A stretch of 64,000 nucleotides of DNA. Source: Pseudoxanthomonas sp. z9. GTDB lineage: Bacteria > Pseudomonadota > Gammaproteobacteria > Xanthomonadales > Xanthomonadaceae. The stretch spans positions 496,001-560,000 of the forward strand of contig NZ_VFID01000007.1 in assembly GCF_006542425.1 (NCBI RefSeq). The letters are read 5' to 3'. How positions within the stretch are numbered: the stretch's first letter is position 1; each line of letters begins with the position of its first letter. The notes under the pieces are model-generated. The model was not told the DNA's origin. It worked only from the letters and a program-made list of their open reading frames with translations, and searched no databases. Position numbers and translations under genes: made by a program. Below are positions 26,841 through 35,429 of this stretch, piece by piece.

Positions 26841-28676
26841 ATGCCATCCATCCGTACCCTGTCCCTGGCCGTCACCCTGGCGCTGCCGGGCGTGGCCCTC
26901 GCCCAGGACGCCGCCACCGAACTGGACGACGTCGTCGTCACCAGCACCCGCACCGCGATCGCCCTGGAAGACAGCCTGGCGCCGGCGCAGGTCATCGACC
27001 GCGCCGACATCGAGCGCAGCCAGGCGACCTCGCTGCAGGATCTGCTGCGCGGCCGCGCCGGCATCAACCTGACCAACGCCGGTGGTCCGGGCAAGCAGAC
27101 CTCGCTGTTCCTGCGCGGCACCAATTCCAGCCACACCCTGGTGCTGATCGACGGCGTGCGGGTGAACTCGGCCGATTTCGCCGCCGCCGCCATCCCGGAT
27201 CTGCCGCTGGCGCAGATCGATCGCATCGAGATCGTGCGCGGCCCGAACTCCAGCCTGTACGGCTCCGAGGCGATCGGCGGCGTGATCCAGATCTTCACCC
27301 GCCGCAACCAGGGCACCTACGCACCGCACTTCCAGATTGGCGGCGGCAGCAATGGCCTGCGCCAGGCCAGCGCCGGCTTCGGCGGCGGCGGCGAGCGCGG
27401 CTGGTTCGGCGCGGATGCTTCCTACCAGCGCACCGACGGCATCAATGCCTGCCGCGGTTCGGCCACGCTGTTCAAGGGCTGCTACGCGGACGAACCGGAT
27501 CGCGATGGCTACCGCAATGTCTCGGCCAGCCTGCGCGGTGGCTACAAGCTGACCGACACGCTGAGCGCCGAGGCCAGCGCGCTGCGCGCCGAAGGCGCGA
27601 ACCGGTACGACGGCTACTACAACTACACCGAGAACGTGCAGCAGGTGTTGAATGGCAAGGTCCGCTACGTGCCGACCGACCGCTTCGCCCTGACCGTCAA
27701 CGTCGGCCGCAGCGACAACGAGACCGACAACTACCGCAACGAAGTCGATCACGACAGCACCCACAACACCCACCGCGACACCGCCAGCGCGCAGGCCGAC
27801 ATCGGCCTGGGCCAGGATCAGTTGCTGACTGTCGGCGCGGACTGGTACATCGACCATCTCGACAGCACCACCGACTACGCCGCCGACAGCCGCCGCAACA
27901 CCGCCGGCTTCGTCGAGTACCAGGGCAAGTTCGGCGCCCACCAGTTGCAGGCCAGCGTGCGCAACGACGACAACGAGCAATTCGGCAACCACACCACCGG
28001 CAACCTCGGCTGGGGCATGGGCTTCGGGCGCGGCTTCAAGCTCAGCGCAACCTACGGCACCGGTTTCAAGGCGCCGACCTTCAGCGATCTGTACGACCCG
28101 TGGAGCGGCAACCGCGACCTGGAACCGGAGAAGTCGAAGAGCCTCAACGTCGGCATCGCCCAGAATGGCGACGCCTGGCGCTGGGCGCTGGATCTGTACG
28201 AGACCCGCATCGACGATCTGATCACCTATGACGGCACCCGTTTCGCGATGGTGCAGGTGGACGAGGCCCGCATCCGTGGCGCCGAATTCACCGTCGACGT
28301 CACCCTGGCCGGCTGGGATCTCTCCGCCCAGATCAGCCACACCGATCCGCGCAACCGCAGCGCCAGCAACAACGACAAGCTGCTGCCGCGCCGCGCGCGC
28401 AACACCGGCCGCATCGACGTGGATCGCGCGTTCGGCGACTTCCGCGTCGGCGCGACCGTCAATGGCGCGGGCTACCGCTACGACGAGCTGACCAATGCCA
28501 CCCGCCTGGGCGGCTTCGCCACCGCCGACCTGCGGCTGGAATACGCGGTCACTCCGGAATGGACGCTGCTGGCCAGGGTCGACAACGTGTTCGACCGCGA
28601 ATACGAAACCATCGCCTGGTACCACCAGCCCGGCCGCGAATACGGCCTGAGCCTGCGCTACCAGCCCAAGCGCTGA
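26841..28676 (+). CDS. btuB: TonB-dependent vitamin B12 receptor BtuB
   Basis: Outer-membrane corrinoid receptor of 611 residues (E. coli BtuB 614). Signal peptide ending GVALA-QD, Ton box DDVVVTST near the mature N-terminus, plug domain (GRAGINLTNAGGPGKQTSLF, RGPNSSLYGSEAIGGVIQIF) and a barrel. The C-terminus YQPKR lacks the usual terminal Phe. The start at 26841 has GGAG 9 bases upstream; an ATG at 26826 (MEPIAM...) is an alternative. Preceded by a cobalamin riboswitch and divergent from cobTCS, forming a B12 salvage locus. Confidence 0.96.
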   Translation: MPSIRTLSLAVTLALPGVALAQDAATELDDVVVTSTRTAIALEDSLAPAQVIDRADIERSQATSLQDLLRGRAGINLTNAGGPGKQTSLFLRGTNSSHTLVLIDGVRVNSADFAAAAIPDLPLAQIDRIEIVRGPNSSLYGSEAIGGVIQIFTRRNQGTYAPHFQIGGGSNGLRQASAGFGGGGERGWFGADASYQRTDGINACRGSATLFKGCYADEPDRDGYRNVSASLRGGYKLTDTLSAEASALRAEGANRYDGYYNYTENVQQVLNGKVRYVPTDRFALTVNVGRSDNETDNYRNEVDHDSTHNTHRDTASAQADIGLGQDQLLTVGADWYIDHLDSTTDYAADSRRNTAGFVEYQGKFGAHQLQASVRNDDNEQFGNHTTGNLGWGMGFGRGFKLSATYGTGFKAPTFSDLYDPWSGNRDLEPEKSKSLNVGIAQNGDAWRWALDLYETRIDDLITYDGTRFAMVQVDEARIRGAEFTVDVTLAGWDLSAQISHTDPRNRSASNNDKLLPRRARNTGRIDVDRAFGDFRVGATVNGAGYRYDELTNATRLGGFATADLRLEYAVTPEWTLLARVDNVFDREYETIAWYHQPGREYGLSLRYQPKR

Positions 28677-28687
28677 TTGCGTGCATG

Positions 28688-28717
28688 AAAAAGCCCGGCA
28701 GACGCCGGGCTTTTTTT
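28688..28717 (+). terminator. Intrinsic terminator after btuB
   Basis: GCCCGGC (28693-28699), loop AGAC, GCCGGGC (28704-28710), preceded by five As and followed by seven Ts. The A/T-extended stem should work in both directions. Confidence 0.95.
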
Positions 28718-28730
28718 GCCATCCCTCCCT

Positions 28731-29301
28731 TGTGGGAGCGACGTAAGTCGCGATACCGGAAAGCCGGAAACTCCGGAAAAGTTCGCGACTCACGTCGCTC
28801 CCACAGGGAAACATCCAGGTTACGAGGCGTCTTTGAACAACCCCGGCTGCTCGACCGCGAGTGCCGGGCTCTCTTGTTGCCCTCCGCCCGTGTGGGAGCG
28901 ACGTAAGTCGCGATACCGAAATGCTGGAAACTCCGGAAAAGCTCGCGACTCACGTCGCTCCCACAGGGAAACGTCCAGGTTACGAGGCGTCTTTGAACAA
29001 CCCCGGCTGCTCGACCGCGAGTGCCGGGCTCTCTTGTTGCCTTCCACCCGTGTAGGAGCGACGTAAGTCGCGATACCGGAAAGCCGGAAACTCCGGGAAA
29101 AGCTCGCGACTCACGTCGCTCCCACAGGGAAACATCCAGGTTACGAGGCGTCTTTGAACAACCCCGGTCGCTCGACCGCGAGTGCCGGGCTCTCTTGTTG
29201 CCTTCCACCCGTGTGGGAGCGACGTAAGTCGCGATACCGGAAAGCCGGAAACTCCGGGAAAAGCTCGCGACTCACGTCGCTCCCACAAGGAAAAATCCAG
29301 G
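28731..29301. repeat. Tandem array A: ~160-base units of paired palindromes plus copies of the dinB 3' end
   Basis: Units begin at 28731, 28891, 29051 and 29212. Each has a forward TGTGGGAGCGACGTAAGTCG element, about 30 bases of spacer, and the inverted element ending ACGTCGCTCCCAC; then about 75 bases that, on the minus strand, encode VEQPGLFKDAS and a TAA stop (stops at 28820, 28980 and 29141). That matches the true end of dinB (VEQPGLFEDAS, stop at 29302). So a block of dinB 3' end plus palindrome pair was duplicated in tandem. Open frames inside the array are by-products. Confidence 0.95.
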
Positions 29302-30372
29302 TTACGAGGCGTCTTCGAACAACCCGGGCTGCTCGACGACATCCTCGCGATCGCGGAAACCGGACAGGCCCACGCCGACCAGCCGGTACAGGGTGTCCGC
29401 CGGCAGGTCCACGCGATCGCGCAGGGCCAGCGCGATGGCGGTGAACTCCTCGGCGGTCGCCGGCGGCACCTCGGGAGTGAAGCTGCGGGTGAGGATGCGG
29501 AACTGCGCGGTCTTCAGCTTCAGCACCACGGTACGACCGACGCGGTCAGTCTTGCGGGTCGCTTCCCAGGTCTTGCCGGCCAGCCGGCGCACCTGCTCGT
29601 CGATGGCCGACAGCGGCACGTCGCGTTCGAAGGTGTCCTCGGAGGAAATCGACTGTACCGGCTGGTCAGGTTCCACCGGGCGTTCGTCGATACCACGCGC
29701 GCGCCGGAACAGGCTGCCGCCGAAGCTGCCGAAGCGCTGTTCCAGTTCCACCTGCGGCCACTCGCGCAGCTCGCCCACCGTGCGGATGCCCAGCGCATGC
29801 AACTTGCCCAGCATCACCTTGCCGACACCGGGAATCCGCTCCACAGGCAGCGGTGTGAGAAAGGCATCTACCTGTCCCGGCTTGACCACGAACAGGCCAT
29901 CGGGCTTGCGCCAGTCCGAGGCGATCTTGGCGAGGAACTTGTTCGGCGCCACCCCGGCCGAAGCGGTCAGCGCGGTTTCCTCGCGGATCTGCGCACGCAC
30001 GGCCTCGGCGATGGCGGTGGCCGAAGGCAGGTCGGTCTTCGGCACGGTCACGTCCAGATAGGCTTCGTCCAGCGACAGCGGCTCGACCAGATCGGTCTGG
30101 CGCAGGAAGATCTCGCGCACCTGCCGCGACACCGCCTTGTAGCGCGTGAAATCCGGCGGCACGAAGATGCCCTCCGGGCACAACCGCTCCGCGCGCACCG
30201 CCGGCATCGCCGAACGCACGCCGAAGGTACGTGCCTCGTAGGAGGCCGCGCACACCACGGAACGACTGCCGCGCCAGGCCACGATCACCGGCTTGCCGCG
30301 CAACGAAGGATCATCGCGCTGCTCCACCGATGCGTAGAACGCGTCCATGTCGATGTGGATGATCTTGCGCAT
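29302..30372 (-). CDS. dinB: DNA polymerase IV (DinB)
   Basis: Y-family translesion polymerase of 356 residues. Catalytic carboxylates D8 (IDMDAF) and D102-E103 (SLDEAYLDV); helix-hairpin-helix thumb (PGVGKVMLGKLHALG); little-finger domain; C-terminal QPGLF resembling the sliding-clamp-binding motif QxxLF. Residue 13, the expected steric gate, is Tyr. The 3' end is the parent of the copies in array A, and the 5' end lies next to array B. I see no LexA box upstream, where the palindromic array begins 79 bases away. Confidence 0.96.
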   Translation of the reverse strand: MRKIIHIDMDAFYASVEQRDDPSLRGKPVIVAWRGSRSVVCAASYEARTFGVRSAMPAVRAERLCPEGIFVPPDFTRYKAVSRQVREIFLRQTDLVEPLSLDEAYLDVTVPKTDLPSATAIAEAVRAQIREETALTASAGVAPNKFLAKIASDWRKPDGLFVVKPGQVDAFLTPLPVERIPGVGKVMLGKLHALGIRTVGELREWPQVELEQRFGSFGGSLFRRARGIDERPVEPDQPVQSISSEDTFERDVPLSAIDEQVRRLAGKTWEATRKTDRVGRTVVLKLKTAQFRILTRSFTPEVPPATAEEFTAIALALRDRVDLPADTLYRLVGVGLSGFRDREDVVEQPGLFEDAS

Positions 30373-30450
30373 GCCGGCGGTATTGTAAGAGTCCTGCCGC
30401 CTCCTTTTCCTGGGGAAGTGATGTCGGTTGGGATGGCGGGAACCTGACCC

Positions 30451-31068
30451 TGAGGAAAAGCTCGCGACTCATGTCGCTCCCACAAGTGGGGTGTGGGCGG
30501 CAGGGCCAAGGACTCGAGATTTTCCTTGTGGGAGCGACGTCAGTCGCGATGACGGGAACCGCCTGCTGAGGAAAAGCTCGCGACTCATGTCGCTCCCACA
30601 GGTGGGGGTATGGGTGGCAGGGCCAAGGACTCGAGATTTTCCTTGTGGGAGCGACGTCAGTCGCGATGGCCGGAATCGTCCGCTGAGGAAAAGCTCGCGA
30701 CTCATGTCGCTCCCACAAGTGGGGGTATGGGTGGCAGGGCCAAGGACTCGAGATTTTCCTTGTGGGAGCGACGTCAGTCGCGATGACGGGAATCGTCGGC
30801 TGAGGAAAAGCTCGCGACTCATGTCGCTCCCACAGGTGGGGGTGTGGGTGGCAGGGCCAAGGACTTGAGGTTTTCCTTGGGGGAGCGACGTCAGTCGCGA
30901 TGACGGGAACCGCCTGCTGAGGAAAAGCTCGCGACTTACGTCGCTCCCACAAGTGGGGGTATGGGTGGCAGGGCCAAGGACTTGAGATTTTCCTTGTGGG
31001 AGCGACGTCAGTCGCGATGGCCGGAATCGTCCGCTGAGGAAAAGCTCGCGACTTACGTCGCTCCTACG
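30451..31068. repeat. Tandem array B: 116-117-base units of paired palindromes
   Basis: Unit starts (TGAGGAAAAGCTCGCGACT) at 30451, 30567, 30684, 30801, 30918 and a last partial copy at 31035. Each unit holds an inverted element (CGCGACTCATGTCGCTCCCAC) and a direct one (GTGGGAGCGACGTCAGTCGCG) separated by about 45 bases. The 117-base period is divisible by three, which keeps long false frames open on both strands. It fills the gap between dinB and the MocR gene, whose stop codon lies in the final palindrome. Confidence 0.95.
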
Positions 31069-32486
31069 GGGGTCAGGAAGGTGGTGGCCAGTGCGCCCAG
31101 GGTCGTGATGGCCTGTTCGGCGCGTGCGTCCAGCGGGTGGCCGTAGTTGAGGCGGATGCAGTGGCGAAAGGCGCGGCTGGCGGAGAACATCGGTCCGGGC
31201 GCCAGGCTGATGCCCTGCGCGAGCGCCTGCCGGTGCAGGGCCAGCGCATCGACCTGCGGCGGCAGTTCCACCCACAGGAAGTAGCCGCCCTGTGGCCGGG
31301 TCATCCGCGTGCCCTCGGGAAAATGGCGGGCGATCGCGCCCATGTATTCCTGCTGCTGTTGCTCCAGCGTCCTGCGAAGGCGCCGCAGATGGCGCTCGTA
31401 GCCGCCTTTTTCCAGGTACGCGGCCAGGCCGAGCTGGCTCGGCGCCGAGGTCGCCAGCGAGAACGTCAGCTTGTGGTGGGCGATTTCGCGCCGGTAGCGG
31501 CCCGGCGCCACCCAGCCCACCCGATAGCCCGGCGCCAGGCTCTTGGAGAACGAACCGCAGTGCAGCACCCCGCCAGCGCGGTCGAAAGCCTTGGCCGGCA
31601 ACGGACGACGTTCGCCGAAGTACAGCTCGGCGTACACATCGTCCTCGATCAGCGGGACGCCGTGGCGTTCCAGCAGATCGACCAGCGCGCGCTTCTTCTC
31701 CTCCGGCAGGGTGCAGCCCAGTGGATTCTGGAAACTGGTCATCAGCCAGCACGCCGCCGGACGATGGCGTTCGATGGCCTGCGCCAGCGCGTCCAGATCG
31801 ATGCCCTCGCGCGGATGGGTGGGCACTTCCAGCGCGTGCAGGCCATGCCGTTCCAGCGCCTGCAGCGCGGCATAGAAGCAGGGCGATTCCACCACCACCG
31901 TATCGCCGGGCCGGGTGACCGCCTGCAGGCACAGGTTCAATGCTTCCAGCGCGCCGTTGGTGATGACGATCTCCTCGGCCGACACCTGCATGCCGGCAAT
32001 CAGATAGCGCAGCGCGATCTGCCGGCGCAGCTGGATCTTGCCGGGGGTCAGATCGTCCACCGTGCCCCACGGATCCAGCGATTGCGCGGCGCCGGCCATC
32101 GCCCGGCCCAGCTTGTCCAGCGGGTACAGCAACGGGCTGGGAAACGCTGATCCCAATGGCACCACCTCGTGCGCCATCGCCGATTCCAGCACTTCGAACA
32201 CCAGCTCGCTGACGTCCACCGGCCGCGCGCCGTCGACCGGTTGCGAGGCGCGCTCCGGCTCCGGCGGCAGCGGGCGGGCATCGTCGGCCACGTAGTAGCC
32301 CGAGCGTGGGCGCGAACGGATCAGGCCGCGCGCCTCCAGCAGGTAGTAGGCCTGGAACACCGTGGCGGGGCTGACCTTGCGGCGGGCGCTGGTCTGGCGC
32401 ACCGACGGCAGCCGCTGGCCCGGCCGCAGCAGGCCCTCGCGGATGGAGCGGGCGACGTCCTCGGCCAGGGATTCGTAGCGCTTCAT
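31053..32486 (-). CDS. MocR-type (GntR-HTH plus aminotransferase fold) transcription regulator
   Basis: Regulator of 477 residues. Residues ~10-70 form a winged helix of GntR type (LRPGQRLPSVRQTSARRKVS, TVFQAYYLLEARGL); residues ~110-470 form an aminotransferase class I/II fold with ITNGALEALNL, SFQNPLG and the PLP lysine in CGSFSKSLAPGYRVGW. A PdxR-like or other PLP-sensing role is possible; the target is unknown. An inverted repeat (32504-32533) upstream suggests autoregulation or control of the divergent gene. The last residues (TPVGAT) and the TAA stop come from array B. Confidence 0.92.
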   Translation of the reverse strand: MKRYESLAEDVARSIREGLLRPGQRLPSVRQTSARRKVSPATVFQAYYLLEARGLIRSRPRSGYYVADDARPLPPEPERASQPVDGARPVDVSELVFEVLESAMAHEVVPLGSAFPSPLLYPLDKLGRAMAGAAQSLDPWGTVDDLTPGKIQLRRQIALRYLIAGMQVSAEEIVITNGALEALNLCLQAVTRPGDTVVVESPCFYAALQALERHGLHALEVPTHPREGIDLDALAQAIERHRPAACWLMTSFQNPLGCTLPEEKKRALVDLLERHGVPLIEDDVYAELYFGERRPLPAKAFDRAGGVLHCGSFSKSLAPGYRVGWVAPGRYRREIAHHKLTFSLATSAPSQLGLAAYLEKGGYERHLRRLRRTLEQQQQEYMGAIARHFPEGTRMTRPQGGYFLWVELPPQVDALALHRQALAQGISLAPGPMFSASRAFRHCIRLNYGHPLDARAEQAITTLGALATTFLTPVGAT

Positions 32487-32503
32487 TTCATCCTTTTAAA
32501 TCA

Positions 32504-32533
32504 ATCAGTTGAATGAAGAAACCGTCAACTGAT
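32504..32533. promoter_or_regulatory. Inverted repeat operator upstream of the MocR gene
   Basis: Perfect 9-base arms ATCAGTTGA (32504-32512) and TCAACTGAT (32525-32533) with a 12-base spacer, 18 bases before the MocR start and 95 bases before the divergent gene at 32628. The region is AT-rich relative to its surroundings. The likely ligand is the MocR protein itself. Confidence 0.65.
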
Positions 32534-32627
32534 CCGGTTTTTTGGAGAGGATTCTGATTCTTGGAGAACTGCACCGCAATCCCTAGGATCTCCTTCAGAC
32601 TTCTCCCCTCCCCGCCGCCGCAAATCG

Positions 32628-32951
32628 ATGAACGCACAGGTCGAACTCAATCTGGCCCTGATCCTGTTCCTGCCCTGGTTCGCGATCCTGGCCGCGCTGT
32701 ACTGGATCTATCCCCGGCAACGGCGTGGCACCGGCCGGCGCCTGTTCGACACCATCGCGCTGGTGCTGGCCACCGCGCTCTCCGCCTGGGGCATGCACTG
32801 GGGGTTCCTCAACGCCGATCCCAACGCCGGCGCGATCTGGAAACAGGTGCTTGCCACCTCGGTCGCCTACGGCCTGTTCCTGATGGTGATGACCCTCGCC
32901 ATCGCCGTGCGGGCCTGGTGCATGCCCGCTTCCCCCGCGCGAGCCCGCTGA
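32628..32951 (+). CDS. Hypothetical three-helix membrane protein
   Basis: Protein of 107 residues with hydrophobic segments at about residues 6-28, 42-60 and 72-94 and a basic loop RQRRGTGRR. No family recognised with confidence. Divergent from the MocR gene across the inverted repeat, so it may be a target of that regulator; the next small membrane gene starts 22 bases later. Confidence 0.75.
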   Translation: MNAQVELNLALILFLPWFAILAALYWIYPRQRRGTGRRLFDTIALVLATALSAWGMHWGFLNADPNAGAIWKQVLATSVAYGLFLMVMTLAIAVRAWCMPASPARAR

Positions 32952-32973
32952 CGCGCGCCCACTTCACCGGATC

Positions 32974-33186
32974 ATGTCCATGAAACTCCTGCTCGTCCTC
33001 GGCTTTCTCGGCATCATCATCTACAACCTCGGCGCCGGCCTGTACTACATGCTGGTCGACACCGGCGGCAGCAAGCGCACCGTCAATGCGCTGACCCGAC
33101 GCATCGGCTTCTCGGTGGCGCTGATCGTGATCGTGATGATCGGCATCGCCAGCGGCTGGATCCAGCCGCATGGCGTGCTGAACTGA
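32974..33186 (+). CDS. DUF2909-like twin-transmembrane protein
   Basis: Protein of 70 residues with two membrane helices (about residues 3-27 and 45-63) and the DUF2909 pattern YNLGAGLYYMLVD and NALTRRIGFSVAL. Function unknown; relatives are commonly found near aa3 oxidase assembly genes, which are not in this window. It probably shares a transcript with the gene at 32628. A second ATG three codons in is an alternative start. Confidence 0.8.
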   Translation: MSMKLLLVLGFLGIIIYNLGAGLYYMLVDTGGSKRTVNALTRRIGFSVALIVIVMIGIASGWIQPHGVLN

Positions 33187-33244
33187 TCCCGCCGCCGGCG
33201 GATGGCGCGCTTCCACCGCGCGCCATCCAACCGGTTGCCGGCGT

Positions 33245-33382
33245 TCAACGACGCGCTTCGGCTTCACGCAGCTTCTGCGCGCATTCCTCGCAGCACACCT
33301 CCACGGTGTTGCCGCCGATGGTGACTTCGACGGCGTTGCCGTCCAGCGGGTAATCGCAGACGGCGCAGGTCTTCTCGCTCAT
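33245..33382 (-). CDS. Small zinc-ribbon/TRASH-like protein (45 residues)
   Basis: Tiny protein with four to five cysteines arranged as CAVC near the N-terminus and CCEEC near the C-terminus, joined by a short beta-rich region (LDGNAVEVTIGGNTVEV), ending in a charged helix. The layout suggests a single bound metal ion, as in TRASH/YHS-like metal sensors or chaperones. ATG at 33382. It lies between the DUF2909 gene and the AraC gene and is read from the minus strand. Confidence 0.75.
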   Translation of the reverse strand: MSEKTCAVCDYPLDGNAVEVTIGGNTVEVCCEECAQKLREAEARR

Positions 33383-33483
33383 GACACTCTCCGGTAATTG
33401 CCCGGCCGTTCCGGGCAGGCACAGGAGACCATCGCGGCGACGGCGGCGCTGTCGGATTCTTTAGCGATTCGATACCAACGCGC

Positions 33484-34320
33484 TCACCCGCTCTTGGCGA
33501 GCGCGGCCTGGCGGAACGCGCTCGGCGTGCGCCCATGCACCTGCTTGAACGCGGCGGCGAAATGGCTGTGGCTGGAGAAGCCAAGATCCTGCGCCAGCGC
33601 CGACATGTCCTCGCAACCGGCGACGAGATCCAGCGCGCGCGCCAACCGCAGGCGCAGGTGGTAGCGGTGCAGCGGCATGCCTTCGACCTGCTGGAAGACC
33701 TGGGTCAGGTACACCGGCGATCCACCGATCTCCGTCGCGATGTCAGCCAGGCTCCAGCGCCGGCCCAGATCGCCGGCCAGCAGCACCTTCACCCGATCCA
33801 CCAGCCGACGGCGCGCGCGGGTCGCGGTGGCGCCGTGGCTGGTGCGTGGGCCCAGACTGCGGCACAGCAGGGTCAACCCCAGGCTTTCGGCTTCCAGGGG
33901 TTCGATCGCGCGGTGGCGCAGGCTGTGGCGGAGCAGCGCCACCAGCGCCTGCGCACGCGGATCGATGCGACGCGATTGGGCACGGAAAAGCGCTTCCCCG
34001 CCTCGTTGCAGCAGATCGGCCGGCGCCAGCTCGCCCAGCAGCATCGGCGAAATCGACAGCACCAGGCTGGCGTCGCCACCCGCCACCGGATGGCTGACCT
34101 GATAGCCCTCTTCAGCATTGAAGAACAGGACGTGGTTGGCATCGGCCACCGATTGCTCAGCGCCGACATGGCGCAGGTACAGGCCGCGATAGGGAAACAC
34201 CAGATGAGTGACCCGCGCGCATTCCTCCGCGCTGCGATGGCGGCATTGACCGCGGCACAGCACGTCCGTGATCCCGACGGTGCCGGTGTCCAGCAGCGGA
34301 TGGACGGTGAATTCGGACAT
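33484..34320 (-). CDS. AraC family transcriptional regulator
   Basis: Protein of 278 residues. N-terminal cupin-like sensing domain (about residues 10-150) and C-terminal double helix-turn-helix AraC domain (SLADIATEIGGSPVYLTQVF; MSALAQDLGFSSHSHFAAAF, then FKQVHGRTPSAFR). The effector is unknown. It lies 5 bases downstream of the DUF2834 gene, so the two are probably cotranscribed. The longer open frame is not supported. Confidence 0.92.
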   Translation of the reverse strand: MSEFTVHPLLDTGTVGITDVLCRGQCRHRSAEECARVTHLVFPYRGLYLRHVGAEQSVADANHVLFFNAEEGYQVSHPVAGGDASLVLSISPMLLGELAPADLLQRGGEALFRAQSRRIDPRAQALVALLRHSLRHRAIEPLEAESLGLTLLCRSLGPRTSHGATATRARRRLVDRVKVLLAGDLGRRWSLADIATEIGGSPVYLTQVFQQVEGMPLHRYHLRLRLARALDLVAGCEDMSALAQDLGFSSHSHFAAAFKQVHGRTPSAFRQAALAKSG

Positions 34321-34325
34321 CGCGA

Positions 34326-34655
34326 TCAGTGCTTCGCCGGTGGTGGTCGCATCGCCAGGTGGCGTTCGCGCAACCACAGGAACCACGGCAACGCCAGCGA
34401 CACGCCCACCGACAACCCCAGCAGCGGCAACCACCAGCGGCGCATGCCCAGCCGCCGCCCTTCGACGGCCATCAGCGCGATCACCGCGATGCCCGACACC
34501 AGCACGTCCGCCCAGGCGAAGCCGGCAATCGGCGTGGCGAAAGCCTGGCGCGCCAACAGAGGCAGGTCGAAGCCGTGCTCGGCGATCCATGGCCATAGCC
34601 ACGAGAGCGGCCAGAACGTTCCCAGCAGGCACAACAGCGCGTAGACGGTTCGCAT
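34326..34655 (-). CDS. DUF2834 domain-containing membrane protein
   Basis: Protein of 109 residues with three hydrophobic segments (about 4-22, 44-64, 74-94) and family landmarks WPWIAEHGFDLPLL, ADVLVSG and EGRRLGMRRWWLP. Function unknown. First of a two-gene unit with the AraC regulator. Confidence 0.85.
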   Translation of the reverse strand: MRTVYALLCLLGTFWPLSWLWPWIAEHGFDLPLLARQAFATPIAGFAWADVLVSGIAVIALMAVEGRRLGMRRWWLPLLGLSVGVSLALPWFLWLRERHLAMRPPPAKH

Positions 34656-34835
34656 GTCTCATCCTGGCAGGTCGATGGGCCGATGATAGGCCCGGCTCCT
34701 TGGCGTCGCCACGGCCGATTGAAGCGGCTGCGGGCCGGACGCGCTGTCGAAATCTTTAGCGGTTTCCTGGTCCTACCCGGTGAAGCGAATCAGGCCCCCG
34801 AATTCGCTCCGTCAGGACCACTCCATCAGGGGCAT

Positions 34836-35297
34836 TCAGTCGCCAGGCCCTGGTAACTTCAACACGGATACCACGCACAGCGTCCCCGGCCATTGAGCTC
34901 CGTGCCCCCGCGACTTCGCAGTAAAGATACCCGTCAGTTGGACACGTTGTCGGCTGTATTCGGCATCCATACTGCGTACCCAGATTTGCTTGTCGAAATC
35001 ACCGCTGTAGCTCTCTGCCTCGGGCTCCGGATGCAGCGCGGCGTGCTCGAAGTAGGCGTAGTAGTAGCCTTCCACGCGAACGAATGTCCCTTCATACGCG
35101 GCGGGTCGGGCGGCGAGATCCGCCAGTTCCACCGTCTTGGCCGCTCCTCGCGTGGAGGGACATTCTTCCAGTGCCGACCCCGACCAGCTGTACTTCGTCG
35201 CAGGGACATCTTCTACCCGGTGGCAAGCCGTCAGTACGGTCATTCCCAGCAGGATCAGGCAGGCATGACGACGTGACCATCCGGTGAACATGCTCAT
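34836..35297 (-). CDS. Putative lipoprotein of unknown function
   Basis: Protein of 153 residues with a lipoprotein signal (lipobox LTAC, Cys near residue 25). The mature part has an OB-like pattern: FVRVEGYYYAYFEHAALHP and RQRVQLTGIFTAKSRG. No enzyme motif seen. It stands alone in an accessory stretch. Confidence 0.75.
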   Translation of the reverse strand: MSMFTGWSRRHACLILLGMTVLTACHRVEDVPATKYSWSGSALEECPSTRGAAKTVELADLAARPAAYEGTFVRVEGYYYAYFEHAALHPEPEAESYSGDFDKQIWVRSMDAEYSRQRVQLTGIFTAKSRGHGAQWPGTLCVVSVLKLPGPGD

Positions 35298-35429
35298 CCT
35301 TCAATCATCCCTCTCTGGTTGCGGATGTCGCACAGCCTCTCCCAAGGGCCCGGATGGGCCCAAGCAGCCATGCGGGACGGCACTGTCCATCTTTCGGAGC
35401 CTCGGTATAGTCCCGCACAGGAGGTTCAC

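Noticed and set aside
28820-29342. Open frames of 70-120 codons inside array A on both strands
   Set aside because: They repeat the same peptide with each unit and come from the palindromes and the duplicated dinB end, with no start signals of their own.
30311-30952. A 213-codon minus-strand frame and a 146-codon plus-strand frame in array B
   Set aside because: They stay open because the unit length is a multiple of three; no ribosome binding site and no protein-like variation between units.
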